Source of the DNA: Variovorax sp. RA8
GTDB taxonomy: Bacteria; Pseudomonadota; Gammaproteobacteria; Burkholderiales; Burkholderiaceae_C
Length of the DNA stretch: 64,000 nt
Direction: 5' to 3'
Assembly (NCBI RefSeq): GCF_901827175.1
Contig: NZ_LR594662.1
Location: forward strand, 1,612,001-1,676,000
In this document: in pieces, positions 21,326 through 30,984 of the stretch
Numbering within the stretch: position 1 is the first letter of the stretch
How the letters are laid out: the number at the start of each line of letters is the position of its first letter
The notes under the pieces: model-generated
What the model saw: only the letters and a program-made list of their open reading frames with translations
Told to the model about the DNA's origin: nothing
Databases searched by the model: none
Translations under genes and position numbers: made by a program

Positions 21326-21565
21326 ATGGGTTCACTTTCCATCTGGCACTGGCTGATCGTGCTGCTCGTCGTCGTGATGATCTTCGGCACCAAGAAGCTG
21401 CGCAACATGGGTTCCGACCTGGGCGGCGCGGTGAAGGGCTTCAAGGACGGCATGAAGGACGGCTCGGCGGCCGAGACGCCCGCCACCCCCAATCCCCAGG
21501 TGAGCGCCAACGGCGCCAACGCCGACAAGTCGACCATCGACGTCGAAGCGCGCCAGAAGTCCTGA
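21326..21565 (+). CDS. tatA: Twin-arginine translocase subunit TatA
   Basis: A 79-residue protein forming the export channel for folded proteins. One membrane helix ([15 protein letters not shown]) is followed by the [19 protein letters not shown] amphipathic helix and a polar tail. It has AGGAG upstream. The tat set here can serve the Tat-signalled proteins in this window, such as the Rieske protein PetA and the TRAP-binding protein at 40369. Confidence 0.95.
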   Translation: MGSLSIWHWLIVLLVVVMIFGTKKLRNMGSDLGGAVKGFKDGMKDGSAAETPATPNPQVSANGANADKSTIDVEARQKS

Positions 21566-21569
21566 TTCC

Positions 21570-22028
21570 GTGATCGACCTCGGCATCTCGAAAATCGCAC
21601 TGATCGGCGCGGTCGCGCTGATCGTGATCGGCCCTGAGAAGCTGCCCAGGGTCGCGCGCACCGTCGGCACGCTGCTGGGCAAGGCCCAGCGCTACGTGAA
21701 CGACGTCAAGGCCGAGGTCAACCGCTCGATGGACCTGGACGAGCTGCGCAAGATGAAGGACACGGTCCAGGACGCCGCCCGCGATGTCGAGCACAGTATC
21801 CAGACCGGCGCCAGCGACTTCGAGAAGCAGTTCTCCGACATCGGCCAGACGAGCTCCGAGCTGGCCGAGCCCACGCCGAGCTACCCCGAGTACAAGCATC
21901 CCCGCAAGAAGTGGCGCCTGAAGCAGGGCGCCATGCCACAGTGGTACAAGGCACGCAACGGCGTGCGCACCCGGGCGCTTTCGGGCGCGGCGCGCGTGGC
22001 CCGCTACCGTCCGCACAAGATCAACTGA
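21570..22028 (+). CDS. tatB: Twin-arginine translocase subunit TatB
   Basis: A 152-residue partner of TatC in the signal-binding complex. The N-terminus [29 protein letters not shown] shows the TatB hinge (GPEKLP), and a long amphipathic helix follows. The start is GTG 21570, four bases after the tatA stop. The C-terminal 50 residues are basic and Pro-rich, as in other betaproteobacterial TatB. Confidence 0.94.
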   Translation: MIDLGISKIALIGAVALIVIGPEKLPRVARTVGTLLGKAQRYVNDVKAEVNRSMDLDELRKMKDTVQDAARDVEHSIQTGASDFEKQFSDIGQTSSELAEPTPSYPEYKHPRKKWRLKQGAMPQWYKARNGVRTRALSGAARVARYRPHKIN

Positions 22029-22094
22029 GAGCCGTCCGCTCGTTCCGGCCGCGTGCAGCGCGCCTTCCCACCTTTGCCCGCAGCGCTCCCCCAC

Positions 22095-22895
22095 ATGGCC
22101 GATTCCCCCGACAAGAACAAAGACGACGAGCTGGCCGGCACCGAGCAGCCTTTCGTCGCGCACCTGATGGAGCTGCGCGACCGTCTGCTCTACTGCGTCT
22201 ACGGGCTCGCGATCGCGGGCATCCTGCTGGCAATCTGGCCCGGCCCGAGCGGGCTGATCGACCTCATCGCGGTGCCCATCCGCGCCCACATGCCGCCGGA
22301 TGCCAAGCTGATCGCAGTGGGCGTGTTCTCGCCCTTCTTCGTGCCGCTGAAGGCGCTGCTGATGGCCTCGGTGCTGCTGACCCTGCCGTGGCTCATGTAC
22401 CAGGCGTGGATGTTCGTCGCGCCCGGCCTCTACAGCCACGAAAAGAAGTTCGCGCTGCCGCTCATCATCTTCGGCAGCTTCCTGGCCTATGCGGGCATCG
22501 CCTTCGTGCAGTTCTTCGTGCTCGACAAGATGTTCGGTTTCATCCAGAAATTCACGCCTGAGGCGGTGGCGGCCACGCCGGACATTGCGTCGTACGTCGA
22601 AGCCATCCTGTCGCTCTATCTAGCGTTCGGCGTCGCCTTCCAGGTCCCGATCGTCGTGATGCTGCTCGTTCGCTTCGAAATGGTCACCATCGAGAAGCTG
22701 AAGAGCTTCCGCGGCTATTTCATCGTGCTGGCCTTCGTGGTGGCGGCGGTGCTTACGCCGCCCGACGTGGTCTCCCAGCTTGCGCTGGCGATCCCGATGT
22801 GCGTGCTCTACGAAGTCGGCATCGTGGCTGCGCGTTACTTCGTCAAGCACAGCAAGGCGCCCGAGGAAAGCGCCGATTCGGCGCAGCAGCCCTGA
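22095..22895 (+). CDS. tatC: Twin-arginine translocase subunit TatC
   Basis: A 266-residue polytopic protein that reads the twin-arginine signal. The family N-terminus PFVAHLMELRDRLLYC and the conserved periplasmic loop and spans (APGLYSHEKKFALPLI) are present; six membrane segments can be traced. ATG 22095 (MADSPDKNKD) is chosen over an upstream GTG at 22053, which would add a region without similarity. Its stop is 9 bases from the convergent protease gene. Confidence 0.95.
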   Translation: MADSPDKNKDDELAGTEQPFVAHLMELRDRLLYCVYGLAIAGILLAIWPGPSGLIDLIAVPIRAHMPPDAKLIAVGVFSPFFVPLKALLMASVLLTLPWLMYQAWMFVAPGLYSHEKKFALPLIIFGSFLAYAGIAFVQFFVLDKMFGFIQKFTPEAVAATPDIASYVEAILSLYLAFGVAFQVPIVVMLLVRFEMVTIEKLKSFRGYFIVLAFVVAAVLTPPDVVSQLALAIPMCVLYEVGIVAARYFVKHSKAPEESADSAQQP

Positions 22896-22904
22896 GCGGC
22901 CGGC

Positions 22905-24053
22905 CTACTCTGCGCGGCGCATCGGTGTGCGGGGCCTCGGGCCCGGTGTGACGTCCAGCTCCATCTTGTCGCTGCCGCGCTGAAGCGCAAAGCGCGAAGG
23001 ATTGCCGGGCTTGAGGCCCGCGACCGCCGTCAGCAACTCCTGCACGTTGCCGATCTGCTTCTTGCCGACGCCGGTGATCACGTCCCCCGGGCGCACGCCC
23101 GCCCGTGCGGCCGGGCCGTTCTGCAGCACGCCGGTGATGATCACGCCCTTGTTGGCCTTGACGCCGAAGGTCTCCGCCAGCTCCGGCGAGAGGTCGTTGG
23201 GCTCGACGCCGATCCAGCCGCGCGTCACTTTGCCTTCCTTGACGATGTCTTCCAGCACCTGCTTGGCCGTCGAGACCGGAATCGCGAAGCCGATGCCCAT
23301 GCTGCCGCCCGAGCGCGAGTAGATGGCGGTGTTGATGCCTTGGAGGTTGCCGTTGACGTCGACCAGCGCGCCTCCCGAGTTCCCGGGATTGATGGCGGCA
23401 TCGGTCTGGATGAAATTCTCGAAGGTGTTGATGCCCAGCTGGTTGCGCCCCAGCGCCGACACGATGCCGCTGGTGACGGTCTGGCCGACGCCGAAGGGAT
23501 TGCCGATGGCCAGCACCTGGTCGCCCACCTGCAGGTTGTCCGAGTCGCCCAGCACGACCACCGGCAGCTTGTCGAGCTCGATCTTGAGCACCGCCAGGTC
23601 GGTGTCGGGGTCGGTGCCGATCACCTTGCCGCGCGCGTGGCGGCTGTCGTTGAGCGTGACGTCGATCTCGTCGGCCCCTTCCACCACGTGGTTGTTGGTG
23701 AGGATGTAGCCATCGGTGCTGACGATCACGCCGCTGCCCAGCCCGATCTGCGGCTGGTCGCCCTGGTCGCCGAAGAAGAAGCGAAACCACGGGTCATCGC
23801 TGCGCGGGCTGCGCTGCGCCGCCTTGCTGGTGTTGATGCTGACCACCGCCGGCGAGGCCTTCTTCGCCGCCGCGCTCAGGCTTCCCGGCGCGATCACCGA
23901 GGGGCTGGACACCGGCGCCTCGATCACCGACACCATGCCGCCCAGCGAGGTGGCGCGGCGGCCGATCCATTCGGGCTTGAGCGTGGCGACGACGAAATAG
24001 GCCGCGAGCATCACGGTCACGGCTTGGGCGAACAACAGCCAGGTGCGTTTCAT
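22905..24053 (-). CDS. Membrane-anchored trypsin-like serine protease (AlgW/DegS type)
   Basis: A 382-residue HtrA-family protease. An uncleaved-looking N-terminal hydrophobic anchor (LLFAQAVTVMLAAYFVVATL), a trypsin-like domain with His122 (LTNNHVVEG), Asp152 (DTDLAVLK) and Ser226 (NPGNSGGAL), and one PDZ domain (ARAGVRPGDVITGVG). One PDZ plus an anchor points to the AlgW/DegS group, which starts regulated proteolysis of anti-sigma-E in the periplasm, rather than two-PDZ DegP. The gene is convergent with tatC. Whether it cleaves an MucA/RseA-like protein here is inference. Confidence 0.88.
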   Translation of the reverse strand: MKRTWLLFAQAVTVMLAAYFVVATLKPEWIGRRATSLGGMVSVIEAPVSSPSVIAPGSLSAAAKKASPAVVSINTSKAAQRSPRSDDPWFRFFFGDQGDQPQIGLGSGVIVSTDGYILTNNHVVEGADEIDVTLNDSRHARGKVIGTDPDTDLAVLKIELDKLPVVVLGDSDNLQVGDQVLAIGNPFGVGQTVTSGIVSALGRNQLGINTFENFIQTDAAINPGNSGGALVDVNGNLQGINTAIYSRSGGSMGIGFAIPVSTAKQVLEDIVKEGKVTRGWIGVEPNDLSPELAETFGVKANKGVIITGVLQNGPAARAGVRPGDVITGVGKKQIGNVQELLTAVAGLKPGNPSRFALQRGSDKMELDVTPGPRPRTPMRRAE

Positions 24054-24287
24054 GAAAAAGAGGAGAAGAGGGTTGCAGCGTTGCCGTGAAAGCCGGCTTC
24101 AAGAGCCGCATTGTCCCCCAACGGTCGGGCGGTTCCGGTGCGCATGAGCCGGAAGGGGGCCTATTCCGATGGCTCCTGTCTCCTCATGGAAAACCCTGCC
24201 GTCTGCGCGCTGTCCAGCACCCCCGGCGGCAACATGGCAAGGCGAACCGCCGTTCAAGTCTCGGCGCTGCGAGGCCACAATGGCGCG

Positions 24288-25064
24288 ATGAGCACCACCC
24301 GACACGAGCTATTGCACGCCTTCGACCTGCTGCTCGCCCCCGAGCGCTTCAAGGACTACGGCCCCAACGGACTGCAGGTCGAGGGTCGCACCTCGGTGCG
24401 CAAGATCGTCTCCGGCGTGACTGCGAGCTGCGCGCTGATCGAGGCCGCCATCCTTGCCGAGGCCGACGCGATCTTCGTCCACCACGGCCTGTTCTGGCGC
24501 GGACAGGACGGCCGCGTGACCGGCTGGATGAAACAGCGCCTGGGGCTGTTGCTCGGCGACGACGTGAACCTGTTCGCCTACCACCTGCCGCTCGACGCTC
24601 ATCCCGAGCTCGGCAACAACGCCCAGCTCGGGCTGAAGCTGGGCCTGGTCGCGCACGCGGGTGCGACCGGCCGCTTCGGCGAGCAGGAGATCGGCTTCCT
24701 CGGCGCGCGAGTCAATGGCGAGACCTTCGCCAACGCCCGCGCGCTCGCCGCGGATGTGGAGAAGGCGCTCGGCAAGAAGATCACCCTGGTCGACGTGCCG
24801 GCGCCGCGGCCGATCCGCAACATCGCGTGGTGCACGGGCGGGGCGCAGGGCTATTTCGAGGCCGCGATCGCGGCCGGCGCCGATGCCTTCATCACGGGCG
24901 AGATCTCGGAGCCGCAGGCCCACTATGCGCGCGAGATGGGCGTTGCCTTCCTCGCCTGCGGCCACCATGCGACGGAGCGCTATGGCGCACCCGCGGTGGC
25001 GGCCCACGTGGCCGCGCAGCTGGGCCTCGCGCACGAATTCATCGACATCGACAACCCGGCGTGA
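24288..25064 (+). CDS. Nif3-like dinuclear metal-binding protein
   Basis: A 258-residue member of the NIF3/YbgI family, conserved proteins that bind two metal ions and whose reaction is unsettled (some are annotated as GTP cyclohydrolase I type 2). Metal-ligand motifs are DAIFVHHGLFW, YHLPLDAHPELGNN and, near the end, CGHHATERYG. ATG 24288 is taken because the family starts at this point; longer frames upstream have no similarity. Its stop overlaps the GTG start of pdxA (GTGA), so the two are coupled. Confidence 0.88.
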   Translation: MSTTRHELLHAFDLLLAPERFKDYGPNGLQVEGRTSVRKIVSGVTASCALIEAAILAEADAIFVHHGLFWRGQDGRVTGWMKQRLGLLLGDDVNLFAYHLPLDAHPELGNNAQLGLKLGLVAHAGATGRFGEQEIGFLGARVNGETFANARALAADVEKALGKKITLVDVPAPRPIRNIAWCTGGAQGYFEAAIAAGADAFITGEISEPQAHYAREMGVAFLACGHHATERYGAPAVAAHVAAQLGLAHEFIDIDNPA

Positions 25065-26107
25065 AGAGCCAGGTCCTCGCCATCACCCTGGGCGATGCCG
25101 CGGGCATCGGCCCGGAGATCATCGCCCGTGCCTTTCGCGATGCGCCCGAACTCACTCGAGGCTGCTTCGTGGCCGGCGACCTGGGGATCGTGCGCCAAGC
25201 GGCGCAGGCGCTCGAAGCGCCGGGACAACTCGCGCTGCCGGTTGCATTGATCGAGGCGCCAGCCGAGGCCCTCGCCGTGCCGCCATGCTGCATTCCCGTG
25301 CTGCAGGCGGTGCGCCCGCCCGATGCAGCAATCGCGCCCGGCGCGATCAGCGCGCTCGCCGGCCGCATCGCGGGCGACTGCGTGGTCTGGGCCGCGCGCG
25401 CCGCGTTGCGCGGCGAGGTGGCGGCAATCGTGACCGCGCCGCTGCACAAGGAGGCGCTGGCCGCCGCCGGCTATGCCTTTCCAGGGCACACCGAACTGCT
25501 GCAGGCCGAGGCCGCCGCCTACCTGGGCCGGCCGGTTGCCGATGTCCCGGTGCGCATGATGCTGGCCAACGACGAGCTGCGCACGGTGCTCGTGAGCATC
25601 CACATGTCCTTGCGTGCGGCGATCGATGCCGTCAGCTTCGAAGGCGTGCTGCAGACGCTGCGCATCACGCACGACTCGCTGTCCTCGCTGCTGGGGCACG
25701 CGCCGAGGATCGGCGTCGCCGGCCTCAATCCGCATGCGGGGGAGGGCGGGCTGTTCGGGACCGAGGAGCGCGACATCATCGCGCCGGCCATCGCGGCCGC
25801 ACGTGCCGAGGGCATCGCCGCCGACGGGCCGCATGCGCCGGACACCGTCTTCATGCGCGCCCGCGCCACCGCGCAGCATGCCGGCGAATTCGACGTGGTG
25901 GTCGCGATGTATCACGACCAGGGCCTGATCCCGGTCAAGTACCTGGGCGTCGAGAAGGGCGTGAACGTGACGCTGGGGCTGCCGCTGGTGCGCACCAGCC
26001 CCGATCACGGCACCGCCTTCGACATCGCGGGCAGCGGCCGGGCCGACGCGAGCAGCCTGGTCGAGGCGATCCGGATGGCGCGCGCGCTGGCCTTCAGGGG
26101 CGCCTGA
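25061..26107 (+). CDS. pdxA: 4-hydroxythreonine-4-phosphate dehydrogenase
   Basis: A 348-residue enzyme of the DXP-dependent pyridoxal phosphate route, oxidising 4-phosphohydroxy-L-threonine. Metal and substrate residues are visible in [30 protein letters not shown] and [14 protein letters not shown]; the C-terminal [14 protein letters not shown] is diagnostic. The start is GTG 25061, overlapping the Nif3-like gene. The last 14 bases overlap the convergent mscL gene. Confidence 0.95.
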   Translation: MKSQVLAITLGDAAGIGPEIIARAFRDAPELTRGCFVAGDLGIVRQAAQALEAPGQLALPVALIEAPAEALAVPPCCIPVLQAVRPPDAAIAPGAISALAGRIAGDCVVWAARAALRGEVAAIVTAPLHKEALAAAGYAFPGHTELLQAEAAAYLGRPVADVPVRMMLANDELRTVLVSIHMSLRAAIDAVSFEGVLQTLRITHDSLSSLLGHAPRIGVAGLNPHAGEGGLFGTEERDIIAPAIAAARAEGIAADGPHAPDTVFMRARATAQHAGEFDVVVAMYHDQGLIPVKYLGVEKGVNVTLGLPLVRTSPDHGTAFDIAGSGRADASSLVEAIRMARALAFRGA

Positions 26108-26519
26108 GGCCGTCGCGGATTTCGCGCAGCAGCATGATGTCCTCGGGCGGTCCGGCCGGCGGTGATTCCTCGTGCTTGCGACGCAGCTTGTTGATCTGCT
26201 TGACCATCATGAAGATGATGAACGCGAGGATCGCGAAGTTGACCACGATGGTGATGAAGTTGCCGTAGGCCAGCACCGGCACGCCGGCCTTCTTGAGGTC
26301 GGCCAGGTTGTTGGCCACACCGGCCGGTATCGTGCCCAGTACCACGTAGAGGTTCGAGAAGTCGAGCTTGCCGAACACCAGGCCCACCACCGGCATGATG
26401 ATGTCGGCGACGATGGAATCGACGATCTTGCCGAAGGCGGCGCCGATGATCACGCCGACCGCGAGGTCGACCACGTTGCCCTTGACGGCGAACTCGCGAA
26501 ACTCCTTCAGGAAACTCAT
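26094..26519 (-). CDS. mscL: Large-conductance mechanosensitive channel
   Basis: A 141-residue channel that opens under membrane tension to release solutes during hypo-osmotic shock. The N-terminal helix ([20 protein letters not shown]), first span ([17 protein letters not shown]), loop, second span ([20 protein letters not shown]) and the charged C-terminal helix are all in place. ATG 26519 fits the family exactly. It converges on pdxA with a 14-base overlap. Confidence 0.95.
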   Translation of the reverse strand: MSFLKEFREFAVKGNVVDLAVGVIIGAAFGKIVDSIVADIIMPVVGLVFGKLDFSNLYVVLGTIPAGVANNLADLKKAGVPVLAYGNFITIVVNFAILAFIIFMMVKQINKLRRKHEESPPAGPPEDIMLLREIRDGLRRP

Positions 26520-26599
26520 GGGGGCTACCTCGCGCGCTTGTTGTTGGACCGCGGCAGTATAGGGGGGCGCCTGGCCGGCGGCCACGCCTTGCACTCGCG

Positions 26600-26629
26600 T
26601 TGAATTCGCTTGTGACGCTCCGCTACAAT
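26600..26629 (+). promoter_or_regulatory. Sigma-70-type promoter for petABC
   Basis: TTGAAT (26600-26605) and TACAAT (26624-26629) are 18 bases apart, giving 4/6 and 5/6 matches; the petA ATG follows 45 bases after the -10. Found by eye. Confidence 0.5.
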
Positions 26630-26673
26630 CGTCGGTTGACCCAAGCCCCCATCGAAGAAGACTGAGGACCCCC

Positions 26674-27288
26674 ATGAGTGACATCTCCGTCGGCCGCCAG
26701 CGGATCGACAGCAGCAAGCGGACGTGGTTGATCGCATCAGGCTGTGCCGGCGCAGTGGGCGGAGTGGCCACCGCCATCCCGTTCGTCAGCACCTTCCAGC
26801 CTTCTGAAAAAGCCAAGGCAGCCGGTGCGCCGGTCGAGGTCGACATCGGTGGTCTACAGCCGGGCGAGAAGCTGACCGTCGAATGGCGCGGCAAGCCGGT
26901 GTGGATCCTCAAGCGCTCTGCGGCCCAGATTGCCGAGCTGCCCAAGCTCGACGGCCAGCTTGCCGATCCGCAGTCCAAGCGCAACCCCGACGAGTTCACC
27001 CCCGAGTACGCGCGCAACGAGAACCGCTCGATCAAGCCCGAGGTCCTGGTGGTCGTTGGCATCTGCACCCACCTCGGCTGCTCGCCGATCGACAAGCTCC
27101 AGGCCGGCCCGCAGCCTTCGCTGCCCGACGACTGGCACGGCGGCTTCCTCTGCCCCTGCCACGGTTCGACCTTCGACCTGGCCGGCCGCGTCTTCAAGAA
27201 CAAGCCCGCACCCGACAACCTGCCGGTGCCCCCGCACATGTACCTCTCCGACACGCGCCTTCTTATCGGCGAAGACAAGAAGGCCTGA
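26674..27288 (+). CDS. petA: Ubiquinol-cytochrome c reductase, Rieske iron-sulfur subunit
   Basis: A 204-residue Rieske protein of the cytochrome bc1 complex, accepting electrons from ubiquinol. The 2Fe-2S ligands are in CTHLGC and CPCHGS, flanked by the usual [10 protein letters not shown]. The N-terminus has SSKRTW before a single membrane helix, resembling a Tat-type anchor signal. First gene of petABC, preceded by a promoter at 26600. Confidence 0.97.
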   Translation: MSDISVGRQRIDSSKRTWLIASGCAGAVGGVATAIPFVSTFQPSEKAKAAGAPVEVDIGGLQPGEKLTVEWRGKPVWILKRSAAQIAELPKLDGQLADPQSKRNPDEFTPEYARNENRSIKPEVLVVVGICTHLGCSPIDKLQAGPQPSLPDDWHGGFLCPCHGSTFDLAGRVFKNKPAPDNLPVPPHMYLSDTRLLIGEDKKA

Positions 27289-27301
27289 GGAGCAAAGGAA
27301 C

Positions 27302-28702
27302 ATGGCTGAATTCAAGGAAATCTCGCCCAACGCCCCCGCCGGCGAAAAGCTGCTGAACTGGGTCGACAACCGCTTCCCGCTGACCAAGCTGTGGAACGAC
27401 CAGTGGGGCCAGTACTACGCGCCGAAGAACTTCAACTTCTGGTACATCTTCGGCTCGCTGGCCATGCTGGTCCTCGTGATCCAGATCGTGACCGGCATCT
27501 TCCTCGTGATGCACTACAAGCCCGATGCGGCGCTGGCCTTCGCCTCGGTCGAGTACATCATGCGCGACGTGCCCTGGGGCTGGCTGATCCGCTACATGCA
27601 CTCGACGGGTGCCTCGGCCTTCTTCATCGTCGTGTACCTGCACATGTTCCGCGGCCTGATCTACGGCAGCTACCGCAAGCCGCGCGAGCTGATCTGGATC
27701 TTCGGCTGCGCCATCTTCCTCTGCCTGATGGCCGAGGCCTTCATGGGCTACCTGCTGCCCTGGGGCCAGATGAGCTACTGGGGCGCGCAGGTGATCGTGA
27801 ACCTGTTCTCCGCCATCCCCTTCGTCGGCCCCGACCTGGCCCTTTTGATCCGCGGCGACTACGTGGTAAGCGACGCCACGCTCAACCGCTTCTTCAGCTT
27901 CCACGTCATCGCGGTGCCGCTGGTGCTGCTGGGCCTGGTGGTCGCGCACCTGATCGCGCTGCACGAGGTGGGCTCGAACAACCCTGATGGCATCGAGATC
28001 AAGGCCAAGCGCGGCCCCGACGGCCATCCGCTGGACGGCATTCCCTCGCATCCGTACTACACGGTGCATGACATCTTCGGCGTGGTGGTGTTCCTCACCA
28101 TCTTCTCGGCCGTGATCTTCTTCGCGCCCGAGGCCGGCGGCTACTTCCTGGAGTACAACAACTTCATCCCGGCCGATTCGCTGAAGACGCCGAACCACAT
28201 CGCGCCGGTCTGGTACTTCACACCCTACTATTCGATGCTGCGCGCGATCACCAGCGAGATGATGTATGCACTGATCGCCTGCGTGATCGCGGCCGCCGTC
28301 TTCGGCGTCTGGAAGGCGCGCGTCGCAGCGATCTTCAAGGCCGTCATCGTGATCGTCGCCGTCGGCGTCGCGGCAATGATGCTGTCGATCGACGCCAAGT
28401 TCTGGGGCGTTGTCGTGATGGGCGGCGCGGTCATCATCCTGTTCTTCCTGCCCTGGCTGGACCACAGCCCGGTGCGCTCGATCCGCTACCGTCCGGGCTG
28501 GCACTGGTACCTGTACGGCCTGTTCGTCATCAACTTCGTGGTCCTTGCCTACCTCGGCGTCCAGCCGCCGTCACCGACGGGCGAGCGCGTGTCGCAGGTC
28601 GGTACGCTCTTCTATTTCGGTTTCTTCCTGCTGATGCCGTGGTGGAGCCGCCTCGGCGAATTCAAGCCGGTGCCCGAGCGCGTGACCTTCCACGCGCACT
28701 GA
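27302..28702 (+). CDS. petB: Cytochrome b of the bc1 complex
   Basis: A 466-residue membrane protein carrying two b haems. Haem-ligand histidines are in [17 protein letters not shown] and [20 protein letters not shown]. The quinol-oxidation loop reads PVWY (in [14 protein letters not shown]) rather than the mitochondrial PEWY; this variant occurs in betaproteobacteria. ATG 27302 begins MAEFKEISP with AGGA upstream at 27296-27299. Confidence 0.97.
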   Translation: MAEFKEISPNAPAGEKLLNWVDNRFPLTKLWNDQWGQYYAPKNFNFWYIFGSLAMLVLVIQIVTGIFLVMHYKPDAALAFASVEYIMRDVPWGWLIRYMHSTGASAFFIVVYLHMFRGLIYGSYRKPRELIWIFGCAIFLCLMAEAFMGYLLPWGQMSYWGAQVIVNLFSAIPFVGPDLALLIRGDYVVSDATLNRFFSFHVIAVPLVLLGLVVAHLIALHEVGSNNPDGIEIKAKRGPDGHPLDGIPSHPYYTVHDIFGVVVFLTIFSAVIFFAPEAGGYFLEYNNFIPADSLKTPNHIAPVWYFTPYYSMLRAITSEMMYALIACVIAAAVFGVWKARVAAIFKAVIVIVAVGVAAMMLSIDAKFWGVVVMGGAVIILFFLPWLDHSPVRSIRYRPGWHWYLYGLFVINFVVLAYLGVQPPSPTGERVSQVGTLFYFGFFLLMPWWSRLGEFKPVPERVTFHAH

Positions 28703-28722
28703 GAGAGCCGGAGCACACAACA

Positions 28723-29478
28723 ATGAAGAAACTGATCCTCACGTTGATCGCAGCGCTCGGCATCGTCGCCGGCGCGCATGCCGCCGAGGGCGGCCTCGCC
28801 TGGGACAAGGCGCCCAACAAGACCAACGACCTGGCTGCCTTGCAGAACGGTGCCAAGCTGTTCGTCAACTACTGCCTCAACTGCCATTCGGCGGCGTTCA
28901 TGCGCTACAACCGGCTGCAGGACATCGGCATCAGCGAGCAGCAGATCAAGGACAACCTGCTGTTCACGACCGACAAGGTTGGCGAGACCATGAAGGCCAA
29001 CCTCGACCCGCTCCAGGCCAAGGCCTGGTTCGGCGGCGTTCCGCCCGACCTCACCCTGGTCGCCCGCTCGCGCGCCGGCCACGGCGGCACCGGGGCCGAC
29101 TATCTCTACACCTACCTGCGCACCTTCTACCGCGACGACACCAAGGCGACTGGCTGGAACAACCTGGTGTTCCCCAGCGTCGGCATGCCTCACGTGCTGT
29201 GGGAACTGCAGGGCGATCGCCGCCCCGTCTTCGACAAGGTCGAGTCCCATGGCCATGCGGCCGAGGTGTTCAAGGGTTGGGAGCAGGTCACGCCCGGCAC
29301 CATGACGCCGCTTCAGTACGACCAGGCGATGGGCGACCTCGTGGCCTATATGCAATGGATGGCCGAGCCGGCGCAGAACACCCGCATCCGCGTCGGCGTC
29401 TGGGTTTTGCTGTTCCTGGTCATGGCGCTGGTCTTCGTGTGGCGTCTCAATGCCTCGTATTGGAAAGACGTGAAGTAA
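28723..29478 (+). CDS. petC: Cytochrome c1
   Basis: A 251-residue c-type cytochrome of the bc1 complex. A signal peptide (KKLILTLIAALGIVAGAHA-AEG) is followed by the haem motif CLNCH, the methionine-ligand region PSVGMPHVLWELQG, and a C-terminal membrane anchor (GVWVLLFLVMALVFVWRL) ending in NASYWKDVK. ATG 28723 is the signal-peptide start. A strong terminator follows at 29521. Confidence 0.96.
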   Translation: MKKLILTLIAALGIVAGAHAAEGGLAWDKAPNKTNDLAALQNGAKLFVNYCLNCHSAAFMRYNRLQDIGISEQQIKDNLLFTTDKVGETMKANLDPLQAKAWFGGVPPDLTLVARSRAGHGGTGADYLYTYLRTFYRDDTKATGWNNLVFPSVGMPHVLWELQGDRRPVFDKVESHGHAAEVFKGWEQVTPGTMTPLQYDQAMGDLVAYMQWMAEPAQNTRIRVGVWVLLFLVMALVFVWRLNASYWKDVK

Positions 29479-29520
29479 CAGAGGGAACGCGACCCGGCTT
29501 TGCGGGCACGCGTCCTTGCG

Positions 29521-29552
29521 GAGTGGGTTGCCCAGAGCAACCCACTCTTTTT
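29521..29552 (+). terminator. Intrinsic terminator after petABC
   Basis: GAGTGGGTTGC (29521-29531) pairs perfectly with GCAACCCACTC (29537-29547) over a CCAGA loop, followed by TTTTT. One of the strongest hairpins in the window; it separates petC from sspA. Confidence 0.92.
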
Positions 29553-29573
29553 AGTTTTTAGGAGCCTTAAGCC

Positions 29574-30185
29574 ATGATGGTCTTGTATTCAGGAACGACC
29601 TGCCCCTTCTCCCATCGCTGCCGCTTCGTGCTGTTCGAAAAAGGCATGGACTTCGAGATCCGCGACGTCGATCTCTACAACAAGCCCGAGGACATCAGCG
29701 TGATGAACCCGTACGGCCAGGTGCCTATCCTGGTCGAGCGGGATCTGATCCTGTACGAGTCGAACATCATCAACGAGTACATCGACGAGCGCTTCCCGCA
29801 TCCACAGCTGATGCCCGGCGACCCGGTCGACCGCGCCCGCGTGCGCCTGTTCCTGCTCAATTTCGAGAAGGAGCTCTTCGTCCATGTTTCCACGCTTGAG
29901 AACCGCAGTGCCAAGGGCAACGAGAAAGCGCTGGAAAAGGCCCGCTCGCACATCCGCGACAGGCTGACACAGCTCGCGCCCGTGTTCCTCAAGAACAAAT
30001 ACATGCTTGGCGACAATTTCTCGATGCTGGATGTCGCCATTGCGCCGCTGCTCTGGCGCCTGGATTACTATGGCATCGACCTGAGCAAGAATGCGGCACC
30101 GCTCTTGAAATACGCCGAGCGCATCTTCTCGCGCCCGGCTTACATCGAAGCGCTGACGCCGTCCGAAAAGGTCATGCGCAAGTAA
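29574..30185 (+). CDS. sspA: Stringent starvation protein A
   Basis: A 203-residue glutathione-transferase-fold protein that binds RNA polymerase and alters transcription in stationary phase and stress. The thioredoxin-like half has LYSGTTCPFSHRCRF and NPYGQVPILVERDLILYESNII; the helical half follows with NFSMLDVAIAPLLWRLDYYGI. Start could be ATG 29574 or the adjacent ATG 29577. sspB follows after 23 bases, the usual pairing. Confidence 0.94.
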   Translation: MMVLYSGTTCPFSHRCRFVLFEKGMDFEIRDVDLYNKPEDISVMNPYGQVPILVERDLILYESNIINEYIDERFPHPQLMPGDPVDRARVRLFLLNFEKELFVHVSTLENRSAKGNEKALEKARSHIRDRLTQLAPVFLKNKYMLGDNFSMLDVAIAPLLWRLDYYGIDLSKNAAPLLKYAERIFSRPAYIEALTPSEKVMRK

Positions 30186-30208
30186 ACGCGAACGCTGCTG
30201 CTTTTTCC

Positions 30209-30784
30209 ATGATCAATGCGCTGGAGTCCTCTTCGACCCGTCCGTACCTGATCCGGGCGCTGTACGAATGGTGCACGGACAACGGCTTCACCCCCTACGT
30301 GGCGGTGCAAGTCGACGATACCGTGCAGGTGCCGCGCGAGTATGTGAAGAACGGCGAGATCGTGCTGAACATCAGCTTCGATGCGACCAGCTCGCTCAAG
30401 CTGGGTAACGACTTCATCGAGTTCAAGGCCCGCTTCGCCGGCACCGCGCGCGAGATCAGCGTGCCGGTCGGCCGCGTGATCGCGATCTATGCGCGCGAGA
30501 ACGGCCAAGGCATGGCCTTTCCGGCGCCGGCTCCTACCGCGGCGCCGGCCGATGCCGGCGGCACGCAAGCGGGTCTGGCAGCGCCCGCGGCGCGCGTGCC
30601 CTTGCGCGATGCCTCCCGCGGCGCGGAAGCCGATGCCGGCAAGGTGGTGCACCTGATCAGCGGCGAGAGCGCGACGGAGGACGCCGCGGCAACAACGACG
30701 GCATCTACGCCGCCGGACCCGGAAGATCCCCCGCGGCCACCGGGTGCGGGTGGTTCGCGTCCTTCACTGAAACGCATCAAGTAG
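30209..30784 (+). CDS. sspB: ClpXP specificity-enhancing factor SspB
   Basis: A 191-residue adaptor that delivers ssrA-tagged proteins to the ClpXP protease. The substrate-binding domain begins SSTRPYLIRALYEWCTDNGFTPY and contains VNISFDATSSLKL-type strands; a long Ala/Pro-rich linker follows. The last residues SLKRIK resemble the ClpX-binding tail of other SspB proteins. Confidence 0.93.
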   Translation: MINALESSSTRPYLIRALYEWCTDNGFTPYVAVQVDDTVQVPREYVKNGEIVLNISFDATSSLKLGNDFIEFKARFAGTAREISVPVGRVIAIYARENGQGMAFPAPAPTAAPADAGGTQAGLAAPAARVPLRDASRGAEADAGKVVHLISGESATEDAAATTTASTPPDPEDPPRPPGAGGSRPSLKRIK

Positions 30785-30822
30785 CAGCAGAAGCGACCGG
30801 ACGGCGCGCGCGGGGACGCCGT

Positions 30823-30828
30823 TAGAAT
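30823..30828 (+). promoter_or_regulatory. Possible -10 hexamer (TAGAAT) of the tRNA gene
   Basis: TAGAAT lies 16 bases before the tRNA 5' end. No clear -35 box is visible at 16-18 bases upstream. Confidence 0.4.
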
Positions 30829-30844
30829 CAACGCCCATTCCGAT

Positions 30845-30920
30845 GCCGCTTTAGCTCAGTTGGTAGAGCAACCGCCTTGTAAGCGGTAGGTCGTCAGTTC
30901 GATTCCGACAAGCGGCACCA
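30845..30920 (+). tRNA. tRNA-Thr (anticodon TGT)
   Basis: A 76-base tRNA with 7-base acceptor stem GCCGCTT/AAGCGGC, D arm TAGCTCAGTTGGTAGAGCA, anticodon stem ACCGC/GCGGT with loop CTTGTAA (anticodon TGT, reading ACA), T arm with GTTCGATTC, and an encoded CCA end. It marks the boundary between the core block and the pic cluster. Confidence 0.97.
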
Positions 30921-30925
30921 CAAAC

Positions 30926-30966
30926 AAGCCCAGATGAGTCCAAGACCATCCGGGCTTTCTTCTTTT
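30926..30966 (+). terminator. Terminator after tRNA-Thr
   Basis: AAGCCC...GATG pairs with CATC...GGGCTT (30926-30957) with one internal mismatch, followed by TCTTCTTTT. It ends 18 bases before the stop of the convergent picF gene. Confidence 0.75.
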
Positions 30967-30984
30967 CCCTCCGAAGGCTTGCGA